Shown here in pieces: positions 37,701-50,800 of a DNA stretch of 64,000 nucleotides (positions are counted from its first letter, which is position 1; each line of letters opens with the position of its first letter). Made by a program: the position numbers and the translations under genes. The stretch spans positions 62,001 to 126,000 of the forward strand of contig SEMN01000316.1 of assembly GCA_005408345.1 (NCBI GenBank). The letters run 5' to 3'. The notes below the pieces were generated by a model. The model was not told the DNA's origin and made no database searches. It saw nothing but the letters and a program-made list of their open reading frames with translations. Source of the DNA: Macquaria australasica (Eukaryota > Chordata > Actinopteri > Centrarchiformes > Percichthyidae).

Positions 37701-40700
37701 GGGATCAGAAAAGTTAATTTCAAGCCCTAGGACTGGTACAGAAATCATCATAAGGATATCATTATTGAAAGAAACAAATCCATGCTTTATGAAATACCTT
37801 ATCTACACCAGCACTGAGAATAGAGTTCCCCTTCTTGTTCCACTTGAGTGCAAATATGGGCCCTTTGTGCTGCCCCAAGGTGCTTGCCAGATTTCCTAAT
37901 GGATTAGAGCCATATCCATTTCTTTTAGAAAAGATCCTTCAAAAAATTGTCACAGATGTTGCATTATTCACAATAACAATGGCATAAAACGAATGACCAT
38001 GGAAACAACACCGTGCTGGAATGATGGAGGACATACCATCCTTTGTCCATATCCTGGCGAATCCATCATACGAGCCCGTTGCCAGGAGAGTCCCGTCGCT
38101 CTGTTGGATGGAAAGATAACAGAACTGTTACTTAACCGTCCTCATCTGCGCAGTCTGTTTACCACATGGTAAAAGTAGAAGAGGAGAGATGTGGATGGGT
38201 GATCATGAACCTACATTCCAGTCTAGTGAGGTGACGTCTTTGTTGCTGGGAACATCCTGGCCACCTTCTCGGATACAGTGGCGCAGCACCAGCTGGGTGG
38301 AGTTGGAGTTATTATTCTCATTCAGGTTCCAGATCCTAGCGGTGGAGTCCCCCGAGCTGAACAGAATACCAACGCAGCAGGAGGGGGTCAAAAGATTGTT
38401 GGAACATAAGCTGTCAGCGATGGCTCTTATAAAGCCATATATCGTACAAAATAAAAGCCAAAGCGTGCGTACAATACAGTATGATTCATCCAGCATGAAT
38501 TAAGATCCATTTCAGCACACACAGAGACTCACCCTGAGGCCAGCAGGTCGCTGACAGGGTTCCAGGCACAGATGAACACTTCAGACTCGTGGCCTCGGAG
38601 CACTGTGGCTTTACTGGCTGGTATCTCCACATCTACATCCATCTCCATGGGCTCACTGTGGTTATCTGAGGAGAGTGGACACACACACAGACATTTATAT
38701 ATGCATCAATACATACATGCAAACACACATATGCCCACACTGGCAGCAAGCTTACGAGTTGTATAAATAACCTACTGATAACTTTACCTAATGAAAATTT
38801 ATTGTTATCAAATGTTTTTGAGGAGGTGAAGAGCTACCTTTAAATAAGAGGAAGACATCAAAGAAAATCAATAATGCGTTTCTGCTGGTATATGCCAGTG
38901 CTGTCTTAAAACATAGTGACGCACTTGGAGTGCACACATTTATCACAGTATACCGATAACCCAGTCCCAGTAAAGGATCTAGCCTTAAGAATATGTGAGA
39001 GCTTTCAGATCATCTCTACCATGTGAAAGCCTCTCCTGTATCCACAGACAGTGAAACCTCTCACACCCGACTCACTTCCTGTTGCCATCCACACCTTCGA
39101 ATTAAATTCTTTGGGGATGTGCTGACACAAACATCCACTCCTCCTCCCCTTGTCTGAAGCTCCACCTGATCTACACCTCTCTGGTTTCACTCACAGAGGA
39201 AGCTGCACAGTTGCTAATGAGATCACGTTCTGTGAAAACCACGACTGTTTCTGTGTAAAACTGTGCGATAATTTTGACTAGGGCTGCGACTAACAATTAT
39301 TGTCATTATCGATTAATCTGCAGATTATTTTCATTAATTGTTTAGTCTATAAAATGTCAAAATAATGTGAAAAATGCTCAAGAGCCCAAAGTGACGTCTT
39401 CAAATTGCTTCTTTTGTCCAACCAACAGTCTAAAACCCAAAGACTCTTCATTTACTGTCATAAATGACAAAGAAAAGCAGCAATCTTCACACTTGGTTCC
39501 AGCAAGTGTTTGACATTTTTGCTTGAAACGATAAATGGCTGAAACGATTAATCAATTATCAGAATTCGATCGATTCATCAACTAATCGTTGCAGCTCTAA
39601 TTTTGAGATGTCATTTGAAATAGGAAAACTGATGATTTGGTAGATATAATACTACTAGGCCTTAAAGTCAAAAAGCGCAGGAAGAGCAACTCCTGCCTGC
39701 CGTGTCTTTGAATTCTCGTTCCTGTTCCACATACAGATTCATATAGGAGTACAGATGTAACAGTATTTTGAAACATTAATGTAGTTGACCAACACACGCT
39801 CGATTACTAGTCAAAACCATAGACTGCATACAAAGATGGACGATGCGCCTCCACTTCCTCCCACTGTACAAAAATGAAGTCCCAAAATATCCCGGATATG
39901 GGAGCTGCCATCTTGCGCAGGTAACGTCATTTGCAGCCAGAGTGTGCGCAGTAGTGATTCGTGGTGGCACCGGGGTGTTGAGGTCCCGCCCATACACCCG
40001 CCCGAACTAATCGCGAGCACACCTCAAGTTGTCAATCATGATGTGACACCCCCATTTTTATAGCATCAAATAACTAATTGAAACCAAACTTATAGCGTGA
40101 TAAGAACTACCTAAAATGACAGAAACCATCTTTAAGAAAAAATTATTTGACGTGTACTTAGATTTTTTTAGTTTGGCCCATGTCTCATCCGCTAACATGG
40201 AGGGGGCGGGGTTTATGACCTATACTGCAGCCAGCCACCAGGGGGTGACCGAGATGTTTTGGCTTCACTTTTGGGGAGTTGCCATGTCGTCCATCTTTAT
40301 ATACAGTCTATGGTCAAAACTGAGAAAACTGAGCATAACTATGAGTCAACATTATAATTCTGCCATGTTAATTTGGGTTAAAGGTAAAGAAACAAACTAC
40401 AGCCACTACTAATAAGAATGCTGCAATGAAACCAGCCATTTTATTTTCAACTTGAAGGTTCATTCGTTTCAAAGTTCATTCTTGACCCTTTTTGCCAAGA
40501 AGCTTTTTTATATTATCTTATATTTCAGTAATATAAAGATTCTTTATGAGCTGCAAGTCTAGAAACTTACATGGAAGACAGACTTTTTGTACTTGTCTGC
40601 TTGTCCCTTTCTTTTTACCCCTCGTTACTTTGTGATTGATTATGTCAGTCCCTGCTGTGAGATAATTTGGAGATTCGACTTACTCATGTTGTGAGTGCCA

Positions 40701-42056
40701 TTCTCCTCCCCATTGACAGTGGCTTCTCCATTCTTTGGTGCATTGGACTGGTTACCAGAAGTTGAAGCTGCCATGGCACAGGCCGCCTGCTGCTGGGCTA
40801 ACTTGTCGCGGAAGGCTTGCTGCCTCGTCTGCACCACATCTGGCATCACCGCGTCAATGAGCGATAGCGACTCAATTGGCCGCCCATCGAATACTGTACC
40901 ATCCTGTCAGGAAACAGCAGTTAATAACACATCTTGAGGTGATGTGACTTCTAATTAGTGACTTGTCTAGAGTTGTGTTTCCTGATAATGATCAATTATA
41001 CAGGTGAAGAGTGTTTCCTAATTAGCATTCTCCTATAAACAATCTTCAGTGTTTCTTCCAGTTTAAGGATGACTGAAACTATTAAAAGCATTTGCAGTTA
41101 ACCCAGTGTGTTGTCATAGAGATCAGTCTGTCTTTTATTCATTAAGCAATAGAAAACATCTCCCTGCCCTCACCTCATTGATGCTGATTTCCGCCTCCAC
41201 ATACTGAAGCCCTTTCTGCAGGATGGAGATGAGGGCTGCAGGGGGCACTAGTGTTCCATTGATGTTAGACTGGCTGATGTGGCTCTCAATGCCAAAGGTG
41301 AATGCTGAGTGGGAGAAACCTGAAAACAAAACACCATTCACATTCATTAACGGGAGCGTGCCAAGCACAAGATGTGCACAAACACACCACAAATATTTAA
41401 AGGAAAGTATTGTCTGATCCAAACAAAGCCAACAGTAATGGAAAACAAGAACCGAATGGCATAACAAATATGACATTTGAGAGTACAATAAGGCTTGTCA
41501 ATGTCAATGTTGAGCTCTCAGGGCTACTAGTAGCTTCTATTCTGCCAGATGGCTTCAGAAGCAGTCTCAATAAACAGCCATAAAACACAGCAGCTAGGAT
41601 TTAAATCATTGATCGAAGAGTGAATAGCATGTTGACATCTAAGAAGCAAGGCAATATTCTGTGCACCCACATGGTGCTCACATTACAGGGAGTGAATGGC
41701 CTGTTTATGTCCATCCCCTTTAAGCTGAGGAAAAAATATCTTCAGGTAAGTCAGCATGCAAGGTCTGACCATGCATAACATAAAAACATAAAAAATAGTA
41801 GCATATTATGTGCTTTGTCTTTAGAAACTGTTTATGCATGATAGTTGCATTTTCTACACAGTAGTCAAATAAGATGTGCATAGTTAGCAATACTGAAAAA
41901 AAAAATACCAGCAATTCATGTATCATGCCCAAGTAAATTCACCTTTTTTCCAGGATAAAGCAGTATCACAGTGTTCAGCAGATATTAGTGAGACAAACCT
42001 GATTCTTGGAGGTATCTGTAGACCAAGAAGTTCACTTCGTCACTGGTAATACTCAT
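34774..42056 (-). CDS. tbl1x: Transducin beta-like 1X (F-box-like/WD40 corepressor subunit), 14 coding exons
   Basis: TBL1 proteins are nuclear subunits of NCoR/SMRT-HDAC3 corepressor complexes and act in corepressor exchange (family knowledge). Coding exons in order: 42056-41999, 41319-41174, 40903-40684, 38665-38533, 38356-38215, 38100-38037, 37895-37798, 37124-37064, 36908-36787, 36699-36625, 36525-36398, 35343-35178, 35081-34980, 34800-34774; total 1542 nt, 513 aa. An in-frame TGA at the 5' edge of the ATG exon supports the start MSITSDEVNFLVYRYLQESG. The N-terminus is a LisH domain (about 1-36) and F-box-like region (about 41-86). A low-complexity Q/A/N/G linker follows, then the WD40 propeller from about residue 161 (TVLRGHESEVFICAWNP) to the end. 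ISILQKGLQYVEAEISINEDGTVFDG and DWQNNTTFASCSTDMCIHVCRLG match human TBL1X better than TBL1XR1. The last exon encodes only VCVLDLRK and the stop. Confidence 0.96.
37243..37728. mobile_element. Non-autonomous hAT-like element with 7 bp flanking repeat
   Basis: Termini CAGGGCTTGAAATAAA and TTAATTTCAAGCCCT are inverted repeats of about 13 bases. AGGACTG occurs directly on both sides (37235-37241 and 37729-37735), a near 8-bp target duplication. There is no coding frame inside. It lies in the tbl1x intron between exons 7 and 8. Confidence 0.7.
39279..39599. mobile_element. hAT-like MITE with 8 bp target duplication
   Basis: It starts TAGGGCTGCGACTAACAATT and ends AACTAATCGTTGCAGCTCTA, with inverted ends. 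Flanks ATTTTGAC (39271-39278) and ATTTTGAG (39600-39607) match at 7 of 8 positions. The body has 'gattaatctgcagattat' and 'aaaatgtcaaaataatgtg', a well-known fish family. It is in the tbl1x intron between exons 3 and 4. Confidence 0.8.
39817..40313. mobile_element. Teleost MITE with ccatagactg/cagtctatgg ends
   Basis: The ends CCATAGACTGCATACAAAGATGG and CCATCTTTATATACAGTCTATGG (with small interruptions) are inverted repeats of over 20 bases. TCAAAA precedes (39811-39816) and follows (40314-40319) the element exactly. The inside holds 'ccagccaccagggggtgacc' and no real gene. It lies 217 bp from the hAT-like MITE in the same tbl1x intron. Confidence 0.8.
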
Positions 42057-44370
42057 CTTAGCCCAATGAAAGGGAGGAGGTATGTTGGAAGGCTGGGCTC
42101 ACTCCTGAAAATATAACCAAAAATGGGAGTCGAGATTAACATTTAGGTCAGTGGTCTAGCATATGACATATCCTTAAGTCATTCTTACAAATGATATCTC
42201 TATCACACTCCGATAAAAATAGATACAAATTCTGCGCACTGCACAAATCTGTCCCAGTCCTCGTTTAGTGATGCAGTCATATGCCGACATATTTTAATAG
42301 ACACACAAACGTACACACGGGACAGCCCCGACGTCCGGACTCTGGCCCATGGCTGGGTCACTTAACCTGTTCTGAATATAAGTATTTCTAGCCTCTCTTC
42401 TCTGGCCTAATGGTAGTGTCTATATCCATTTGGCTTTCACTGCGAACTCAATGGTACTTCCTATTAGTGACCCGGCCAACCATCTAGATGGAAAGAGCCC
42501 TGATAAAGCAGTAAGGATATTAAATGCCTGTCTACTCTACTGCCCATCTAGTGAATTACAGAAGGGAGCAAGAGGCGAATTATTCATAGCAGCAAGCCTG
42601 ACCTTCCCTTCTGAGTTATTTTCAACAAATAGTGGGGTTTAACAGAGCTTATGTTAACATTTCAATTGAGATGGTCTCAGAACTGAAGGGAGGTGAAGAA
42701 ACAAAAAAAGGCAATTACGCTTTTAATTCCATCATGTTTTTGTCCTCAGGCTGATGAACACTGCAAGAATACTGTAGAGTCCCTAATTTCCCAATGGCTC
42801 ACACATATGCTTTACCAGAGCAGGGTAAATGGAGCTGGAATAGCACTGCTTACACACCCACGCACACAACGTAAACATAGACAAATGTACAGTAGAATGG
42901 TCTATAAGGAGGTTATGGTTAGGAAAATGCTTAACAAAAAAGAAACAAGCTGAGAATGAGTCATGACAAACTATATAACTATATAATTATAACTATTTCC
43001 TGCTCTCCCACTGGGAGACAAAAAGGGACAGACATTTTGCTGAGAATACAAAGAGAAAGGGGGGTGGTGTCAGGTATGAAGACTGCATGGCTGTCCAACT
43101 TTCATTCCAAACACTGTCCAGGCCCACTCAAGTTCTCCTTTGGTAGCATAGCAACAAGAGAGATCGAGCAAAATAGACTAGAGAATGGTGTTGTCCCAAT
43201 TACCAGTGGGCATACAGCCAGAGGGGTTGAACATGTTACTCAACATGAATTATTCACTCTTTCACCTTCGTATATTCTTTCAGATGGAGTCTGCCTTTAT
43301 TGTAGCACAGCAGACATGCTAAGGGCTGGAATTATAACAACCTCTGCTACTGGTGCAGCCAAAAAATGAAGTTTCCTTTATATTTCCAAACACAAAAAGA
43401 GGTGCTATTAAAAAGGTGCCCTGTGGCGTTTTCTTGTAAACAAACAAGTTATATTTACATTCACTGTTACTCACCGAAACTCATTGTGTGTACTCTTGAG
43501 ATCAACCAAACATGGTGAATGTATTTCCTTCCACATAAAACATTTGCAAAGCCAATTTTTTTTTGCAAATTTGAAATCCTGTATCATTTAAAGCAGTCTT
43601 CTTCTTCCCTGTGTTTGTTGGCGCATTGCTGCATTTCGGCCGCCTGCAAGTCAGTAAAATTGTGTATATGGCGTCACCCACGTGCGCGTGAGCCAGCATG
43701 TGCGTCCACATGCAGTGTGCACAAGACAAACAAAACAGGGACCGCTCTCATAAATAAACAGTTCCATAAGGCTAATCCTTTAAGATACACCTGGAGTAAA
43801 AAAATCTTGCAACTGCAAAAAACAGAACAGAATCTCTTAGAAATATTACTAATATATTATTCATCTCACTGTTTCATAGATTCTCATTATCATTATTTAC
43901 ATCAACAAGTAAATCACACTCAAAGGCAAATGCTCAATGCACTGTTCTGCCAGAAAACACAACACTAAGCTTATCTACCTTGGCCACTGTGCCCTGATTT
44001 GACCACTTCCACCGTGTTTCTCTTCAGCTTGCATATACGACTAGGAAGGGGTAGCCACATCAAAGCAAGGCAACCACTGCTCCCTAGGCCGCTACATACC
44101 AAACAACTGGAAACATAATTAACAGGACGCCTGGAGGGGCTCAGGTCCCATTGGTGCAGGGAAGCAACAATAATCCCTCTATCAGATGGGCCCATGATGC
44201 CACCATCCATTACACAACTCCCTGGACATCCAAGCCTCCTTTGACCAAACAATGTCCCTTCCAGGAAAACAGACAAAATACTAACCTCTGCAAAGGCTCT
44301 AGTGTTTATCCACTGAAGTGATAAGTGGAGTCAAAGTCTGAAATATGATCCCTCTGAAAAAAGAAAAATA

Positions 44371-44418
44371 CCATACATATATATACACACACACATCAGT
44401 GTGTGTGTGTGTGTGTGT

Positions 44419-44504
<86 letters not shown>
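44371..44504. repeat. Compound (AT)n-(AC)n-(GT)n-(AT)n microsatellite
   Basis: TATATATACACACACACATC is followed by AGTGTGTG... and a long AT run to 44504. The AC and GT blocks face each other around ATCA, so the tract is itself an inverted repeat. Confidence 0.9.
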
Positions 44505-44510
<6 letters not shown>

Positions 44511-44684
44511 GGGTACAGGAAACTTGATTTAGAATCATGTTACTGAGGTGTTTCAAATATTTAGTCTCTACCCTCACTGATATGTTAGAAACAGTGTAAT
44601 ACAATTCAACAGCACCACAAGCCTCCAAAGTGATCATGTACTCATCATGATCATACAATCAACACCTCTCTAAAGCAGTTTCAA

Positions 44685-44802
44685 CCAAAACTGAACATTA
44701 AAATGTTCATGAAGGGAGGATTTTGTTTGGACAGTTTGATTATGCTGTATTAGGGTTAGCTAGGGATACTTCAGTGTAACTAAATAAAAGTGACAACTGA
44801 GT
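44685..44802. mobile_element. Diverged MITE, copy 3 of the 8792 family
   Basis: 'aaaactgaacattaaaatgttcatgaagg' (about 30 bases with the family's centre motif) and the end 'gacaactgagtg' match the 8792-8927 family. The left terminus is eroded. Confidence 0.5.
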
Positions 44803-47800
44803 GTAGGTATCTATGTGATTTTCTGTATTTTAAGTTACACAAACACATCAAATAACAGTTAAAAATCAAGTTTACTCAAACGTTTCTCACAGAAGTCCAG
44901 ATGGTATGGGAGGGCATTTCAGTAAGTTGCAAATGAACTCAAGAAGAAATAATGCAGACAACCTCCAAGCCCCACAACTATTCCATGTGACTTAGGTTGC
45001 TACGGCAATATGAACCATGCCATACAGTGTAACGGTAAAAGAAGAATTGCACAGCCATTACTGTATGTTTGAGCCAGATGAGCAATAAATACTACACTAA
45101 GTACCTTCAACCCAACAAGAAACCAAACTAAAAGTGTGTTTATGCTGAACGCTGACGGAGTATCAATACATCTGAGGAATGAGACCAGATTTTGCGTTAC
45201 AAACACCAAATCGATTCAATCCCATCAGTGGCAAAACAAGGTATTACTCTCACTCTACTGTGTATTTGAGGCAAAGAGGGATGCGTTCATTTAACACGGT
45301 CAACAATTCATAATTCATTTGGAAAAACTCACAACATTCCAACAATGGAGCTGCTGCACCACCCTCTGCACTAGGCCTACATCTTGTTTACCAGCCCAGT
45401 TTGTTTTCTAGTCAGTTCTGGCTGTAATTGGCACTGCATACAAATAAATCTGTTAATTCCTTCTCTTTCCCTCTCTTTTATTCCTCTGAAGTTTTATATT
45501 GAAAGATCCTGCCAAATGAACAGGTTTCTCCTTTGATAGTCCTTGCACTGCTGTAAATGGTCATTTTCTCAACTGGCAGAGTAGACTAATGTGTCAATCA
45601 CACATTAATGACAACACACCCAGAAATGAGCAATTCTTCTGGGCATGACAGAACACTGTCACAACAGTGTCCAAACCCAGAAACAAAGAAGACAACACCA
45701 ACATCGGAGCAATTAACAGTTATTGAAGCATTTCAATTAAGGTACTGAGCTATACATTCTCTAAATCCTCTTAGTTTCCTTTAGCTTTATATGTTTTCAT
45801 TTGCAGTCTCAAAGACTGAATTACAGTTGAGTAACAATTATTTGAAAGCATGTCATACCCAATATTGTATGTGTACTATAATGTGCATGCGCAGTCAATT
45901 CACATAAACACCAGCCAACATACATTTATATTGCTGTTAACATTTCCAAATGAAAACAGATGACTGCAGAAAAGAGAGACAACAGATAGGACAGACAAAT
46001 GGAAAACCTAATAGGTCAATGATGAGAACCCCCGCTGTGGTCATCAGGCTCATTAGGGTTCACTTTAGGATGTTTACTGCACTCTTGCGGCAATTACTTG
46101 ACAATGTAAACCACAGCACCAGCTTGCCAGGCCTTCATCCTTACTTGCACCTGAGTGCATTATGGCCTGAAGCTGTAATCAAAAAGACCTTCATACTCTA
46201 AACACACCAGACACGTTTCAGAAGTGTTTTTCAGTCTTCCATCTCAAGCGCGTCTGACAAACATTTAAATTCTAATCAAATCTGTCTATGTAACAACTCA
46301 CACTTCACTCACAATTGCAACCCAAAGTGTCTTTTCAGGCTTCAAGTCATATTTTCTTCCAACATACTTGTGTAACTACATGGATAGTGTGTTGGGCTGT
46401 AAGCACCGTCTCTACTGTGGCTGAATGCTTCCAGAGTAGAAACTGACACAGGACTGCAGCTTTTCCCGATGTGCTGCTTTCACTACACGGCTGATGTAGG
46501 CCAGTCGTACTACTAACTTAGGTTCAAACTATTTCCTGATGACTTGGAGCATTATCTTCGTTTGTTCTGGTGTGTTTCATCAAAGAAGTACAACTAATGA
46601 AGGCATTTGAGCACACATTAATATATAAACTGTTCCAATGTATTAGATAAGAACTGAGATGATTATTCATTTATAAAATATTTGAGTTGAAGCCAAGAAA
46701 TACATTTCACAGGTGTGTGCACATTCCACAGATTACATGACTGCACTCTGAGACAGTGTGCAAATCCAGCTTTGAAATTATTTAGAGTGAGAGGAAATAG
46801 TGTCCGAGGTTAGAAATCAAGATATGAGATAGAACATGCTAGGAACATGAATCATTACTCCCTGAAAACCAATTTGGAGACACGCTTAACCCTAAGGCTT
46901 TTTCACTGTAGGTAATACAGAATAAAGAGTTGTTTGCAGATTTAACCTGATCGAATCTATCTTAAAATAGATCTCAAAGACACACCACTGATATTCTCCA
47001 ATCAGATAAAAAAAATAAGAAATTAATTGATTGCAATATCAAAAAGTAATCCTTTTTAGGTGGGCTGATGGCCAATATAAACCTTATTTGTTAAATTTCA
47101 GCTACCCTGGTTAAAACAAACATGCTACTGCAAATAATTCCTTGAACAGCCCTCTAAATAGGGCTTGTCATGTAACAGCATCCATCCATCGCTGAAATCA
47201 AATAAAATGCTTTCTGAACATAAACATCTGAATGCAAAAATAATGGAGCAAAAAGAACTACACAACCAGCCATCTCCTACACATGCAGCTTTTGAAAAGA
47301 ATGATGTTGAAAACCAGCACACCGGGGACCCCATTTTCTCCTGAACAGTCACCTCCTGACAGATGTGCAAACAAGACCTGGAAACAGCAGCCATTTTCTC
47401 TTGAACTACTCTGCTGAGTAAAACCCACCTTTGAAGCTTCTGGTTGGGCTGCAGTCTTGAAGGGGGGAGGGGAGTGTGAGAGAGAGAGAGTGGGGGAGGG
47501 GAATCAGGAAAGGGGATGGTGGAATGGGAGCAGGGTGATTAATAATGATTGCAACACAGGTAATCACAACAACCATTTTTGCATTATTCTTTGCTTCTCT
47601 CAATGAGTCACTTAGCGACCAGCAAATGTAGGTCGGCAAACGGTGGGGGATGGAAGCCTTCAGTCTCTAGGGGAAACACTTCTCCCATGCTTCCTATGGG
47701 TGGCAACACTTTTAATGTTTACCAGTGGTGGCCAACTGTGTGCCATGAGAAACAACAGTCTGCAGGTTTTCATTCCAACCAAAGGCTCTACCCACTGATT

Positions 47801-50800
47801 AACACTCCTTTAAGTAGAGGGAAAGAAGTCATACGTGAAGTTACCTGCTGAGGTGATCAGTTGGAGTGAAAACGTGCACACGCATATGAACCAGTAGACC
47901 TAACCTACTGGTTCTTTCAGCTATTAACAATAGAAGAGGTCATCAGGGTAACAACTTAGTGGGGGTATTTAGTGCAACTACAGCCACTGATACTGCAAAC
48001 ATGCCCCAATGCTATGATCCTCACACGAATCACAATGGGCCAAACCTTTGGTCTACGCCTTGATAGATTTGCAGCAATATGAGTGTTAGGTGTACATTTT
48101 TCTCTTTCGAACAGAGAACTGCATATTTGCAGGCGCCACCATCAAGTCTATTTTTTCCCTGGGGAATGACTGGGGGATGGTCAGACAGGATCACTGAAAG
48201 GATTGATCATGATGGCCTCTAATCGGGAGCGTCGGGACCTAAGATCCACCCTCATGCTGAAGCCATTAGCATCAAATAAAAATGACAACTCCCACTTGCT
48301 TATTGGTTTCATTTAGTATTCTCTGTAGAAACCAAAGGGTATCAGCATGTCAAGCATTGCTCAAAGAAGATAACTCACTGAATTCCTATTGGTGTGGACA
48401 AAAGATTACATAGACAAAAGGAACAAACATCCCTATCATATTGATATAGCCATTGTCACAGAGTAGAAAGAGTAAAATTGTAATAATTTTCTACGGAAAA
48501 CCACAGAGAGAAGGACAAAACGGCCAATCACTACATGCAGCAGTGCATTCCTCTATCTAAAATAATTACACCAAGAGTCAAGACTACATACGTGTAAATG
48601 AGACGTTTTACATAGCTGCTCCCTCACTACAGAATTATTAACTGCTGTGCAGTGTTGTAGCATTTTATAAGCCTCAACACTGATGGATGCATTATTCCAA
48701 CTGGTTCCCTGTACCTGTAGCAGCATGCCCACACCAAAACAGATTCTTGTCATTTTTAAACTCAGTGATACTTTTGGTCTGAACACCAGGTAACCAGGTA
48801 GTTTTAGTTGCCTAAGCTTAAAGAAGTACTCCACAGATTTTGCACTGCAGTCTTAAAACATTGTCGGACTCGCGATAGCCCGTTTGGCAGAACCATAGAT
48901 ATTGTGTCTTTCTTCTTCCTTGTCAAAACCTGGCCCCTCATACCCACAACAATGCAACTCCACCACCGTCAGTTCGGTTCTTTATATAACACTTTTTTTT
49001 TTTTTTAACATATGCAGTAGTACTACCCGAGACCTGTAAACGATTTGTTAATCATAGATTTGGAACATCAAAACACACTCATATGAGTCATTTTTGGAAC
49101 CGTCACATCAGCCATTTTGGCAGATGCTCCATTTTGTCATGCGAGTACGACAACTTGTTGCAAGTTTTAAATATAACAGCCTTGGTTAAAAAAATATTGC
49201 AGGGGCAGGAAAAAATATGATTATTGACTAGCTGCATGTTAAGACAGCTTTTACAGTTACCAGGTTATTGCAAGGCATGTCAGCACTTTGATTTCCTGCT
49301 TTAATCTGGTTCCTCCAAATAACCTGGTTTGATATGTGTATGTAAGCACACAAGGAACCAGTCGCTGTAGGGCATGCATGTGTATATCGCTGTGCGGGGG
49401 TGGGTGGCAAGTAAATACGTTGTGTGGAGGAGATTGTAGGGCACAGAAGGCTCTTATGATGCTCAGTGCAGCACACATACACACAGAATAAAATCTCCAT
49501 CTTTCCTAATGCTCTTTAAAAGAATAAACCAGAAACAATTCTACGTTTGTTACTTCATACTTAGACAATAAATAACAATCCTTCATTCAATACGCTGACC
49601 TTGCATTCATATCACTGAATGTATCGATAAAAATGTGTACAAGATAGTTTATTGCTCCACTTTAATCCATCAAGAACACTGAACAAATAACTGAGCACAT
49701 TCTATTTTATACAGTAAAATTCACTGTACAACAATGACAGGTTTATAAAATGAGGTGGCTTTAAATCTAGGCCAGTGCATACTGTATACTTCTATGTTGC
49801 ATGATATGATAAAGAGCCACAAGTTCCTGTGTATTGCATTTGAAATCGAGAGTAAATAATCTGCAGAACAAATGGAATAATGAAGAGCACATTTGGCAGT
49901 CTTCTGGCTGTGTTGACATATTGTAGACACCACCATTGTCTCCACCACTGACAGGAACTGAAAGTACTTCATCTTTATTGGAACGTACAGTATGTCTTAA
50001 GCTCTTACGTAAGCACAGTTTCACTATGAGATTTTTATCATATTTGGTAGAGTAAATGTATATTTCTACATTCATTCAACAGCGACAAAGAACAAAGTGT
50101 CCTTGAGATTGTAATAGTCAACACAGAGGCCTCAGCCAGGCAATTCTTTTTACAGCAAGATGAGGATTGCACAAATAAGCTGTAAACACCAGTGTGGGCA
50201 ATACAAGTGTTGCTATGGTGACCAGAAGATCTTGCTTCTCTGTCAACAGCTGCTCATGCCACCCTAAATACCCCCCCCCACCCCACACACTCACACTCTC
50301 CTTGAGCTTCCCTTCCATCTGACATCAGGGTCAAACAAACAAGGCAGACAAGTGAGCTGAAATACTGATCTTCATTCAAAGCCATCCCTTGAATGTTTCT
50401 TTACCTAGCATTTACACAGTACGACACATCAAAGATTTCCCCGCGTAGTGTGTGTGTTCTCTACACAGCGTCTATCCTGCTAAGCACACATGTGGAATAA
50501 AAGTTTGGAATTGTTTCCAATTTCTCTTTGTAACTAGAAAGAACTCAGAGGGCTCATGCCTCTGGTAAGGCTGCACAGCTTTCTGAATGTTATGTTAGAT
50601 GGTATGTTAGAAACTGAAAATGTAGAGACATTTTAAATATGTATGGGTATTTGGATCATGAAAATACACACAAAGTTATAGACAATCATGAGATACCAAT
50701 GTGAGATTTTTTAACTGAAGTACATTCCCTTCTTTCTTGGCCCTTTAATGGCCTCAATTTACACCCAAGTGTATTGAAATGTGTTTTTAAGACAGCCTGC

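Noticed and set aside
42956..43369. 137-codon plus-strand frame
   Set aside because: No recognisable motif and no splice or homology support; probably chance in intronic DNA.
43519..43968. 149-codon plus-strand frame in the tbl1x intron
   Set aside because: Composition looks random, no domain or splice support, and it lies in an intron of the opposite strand.
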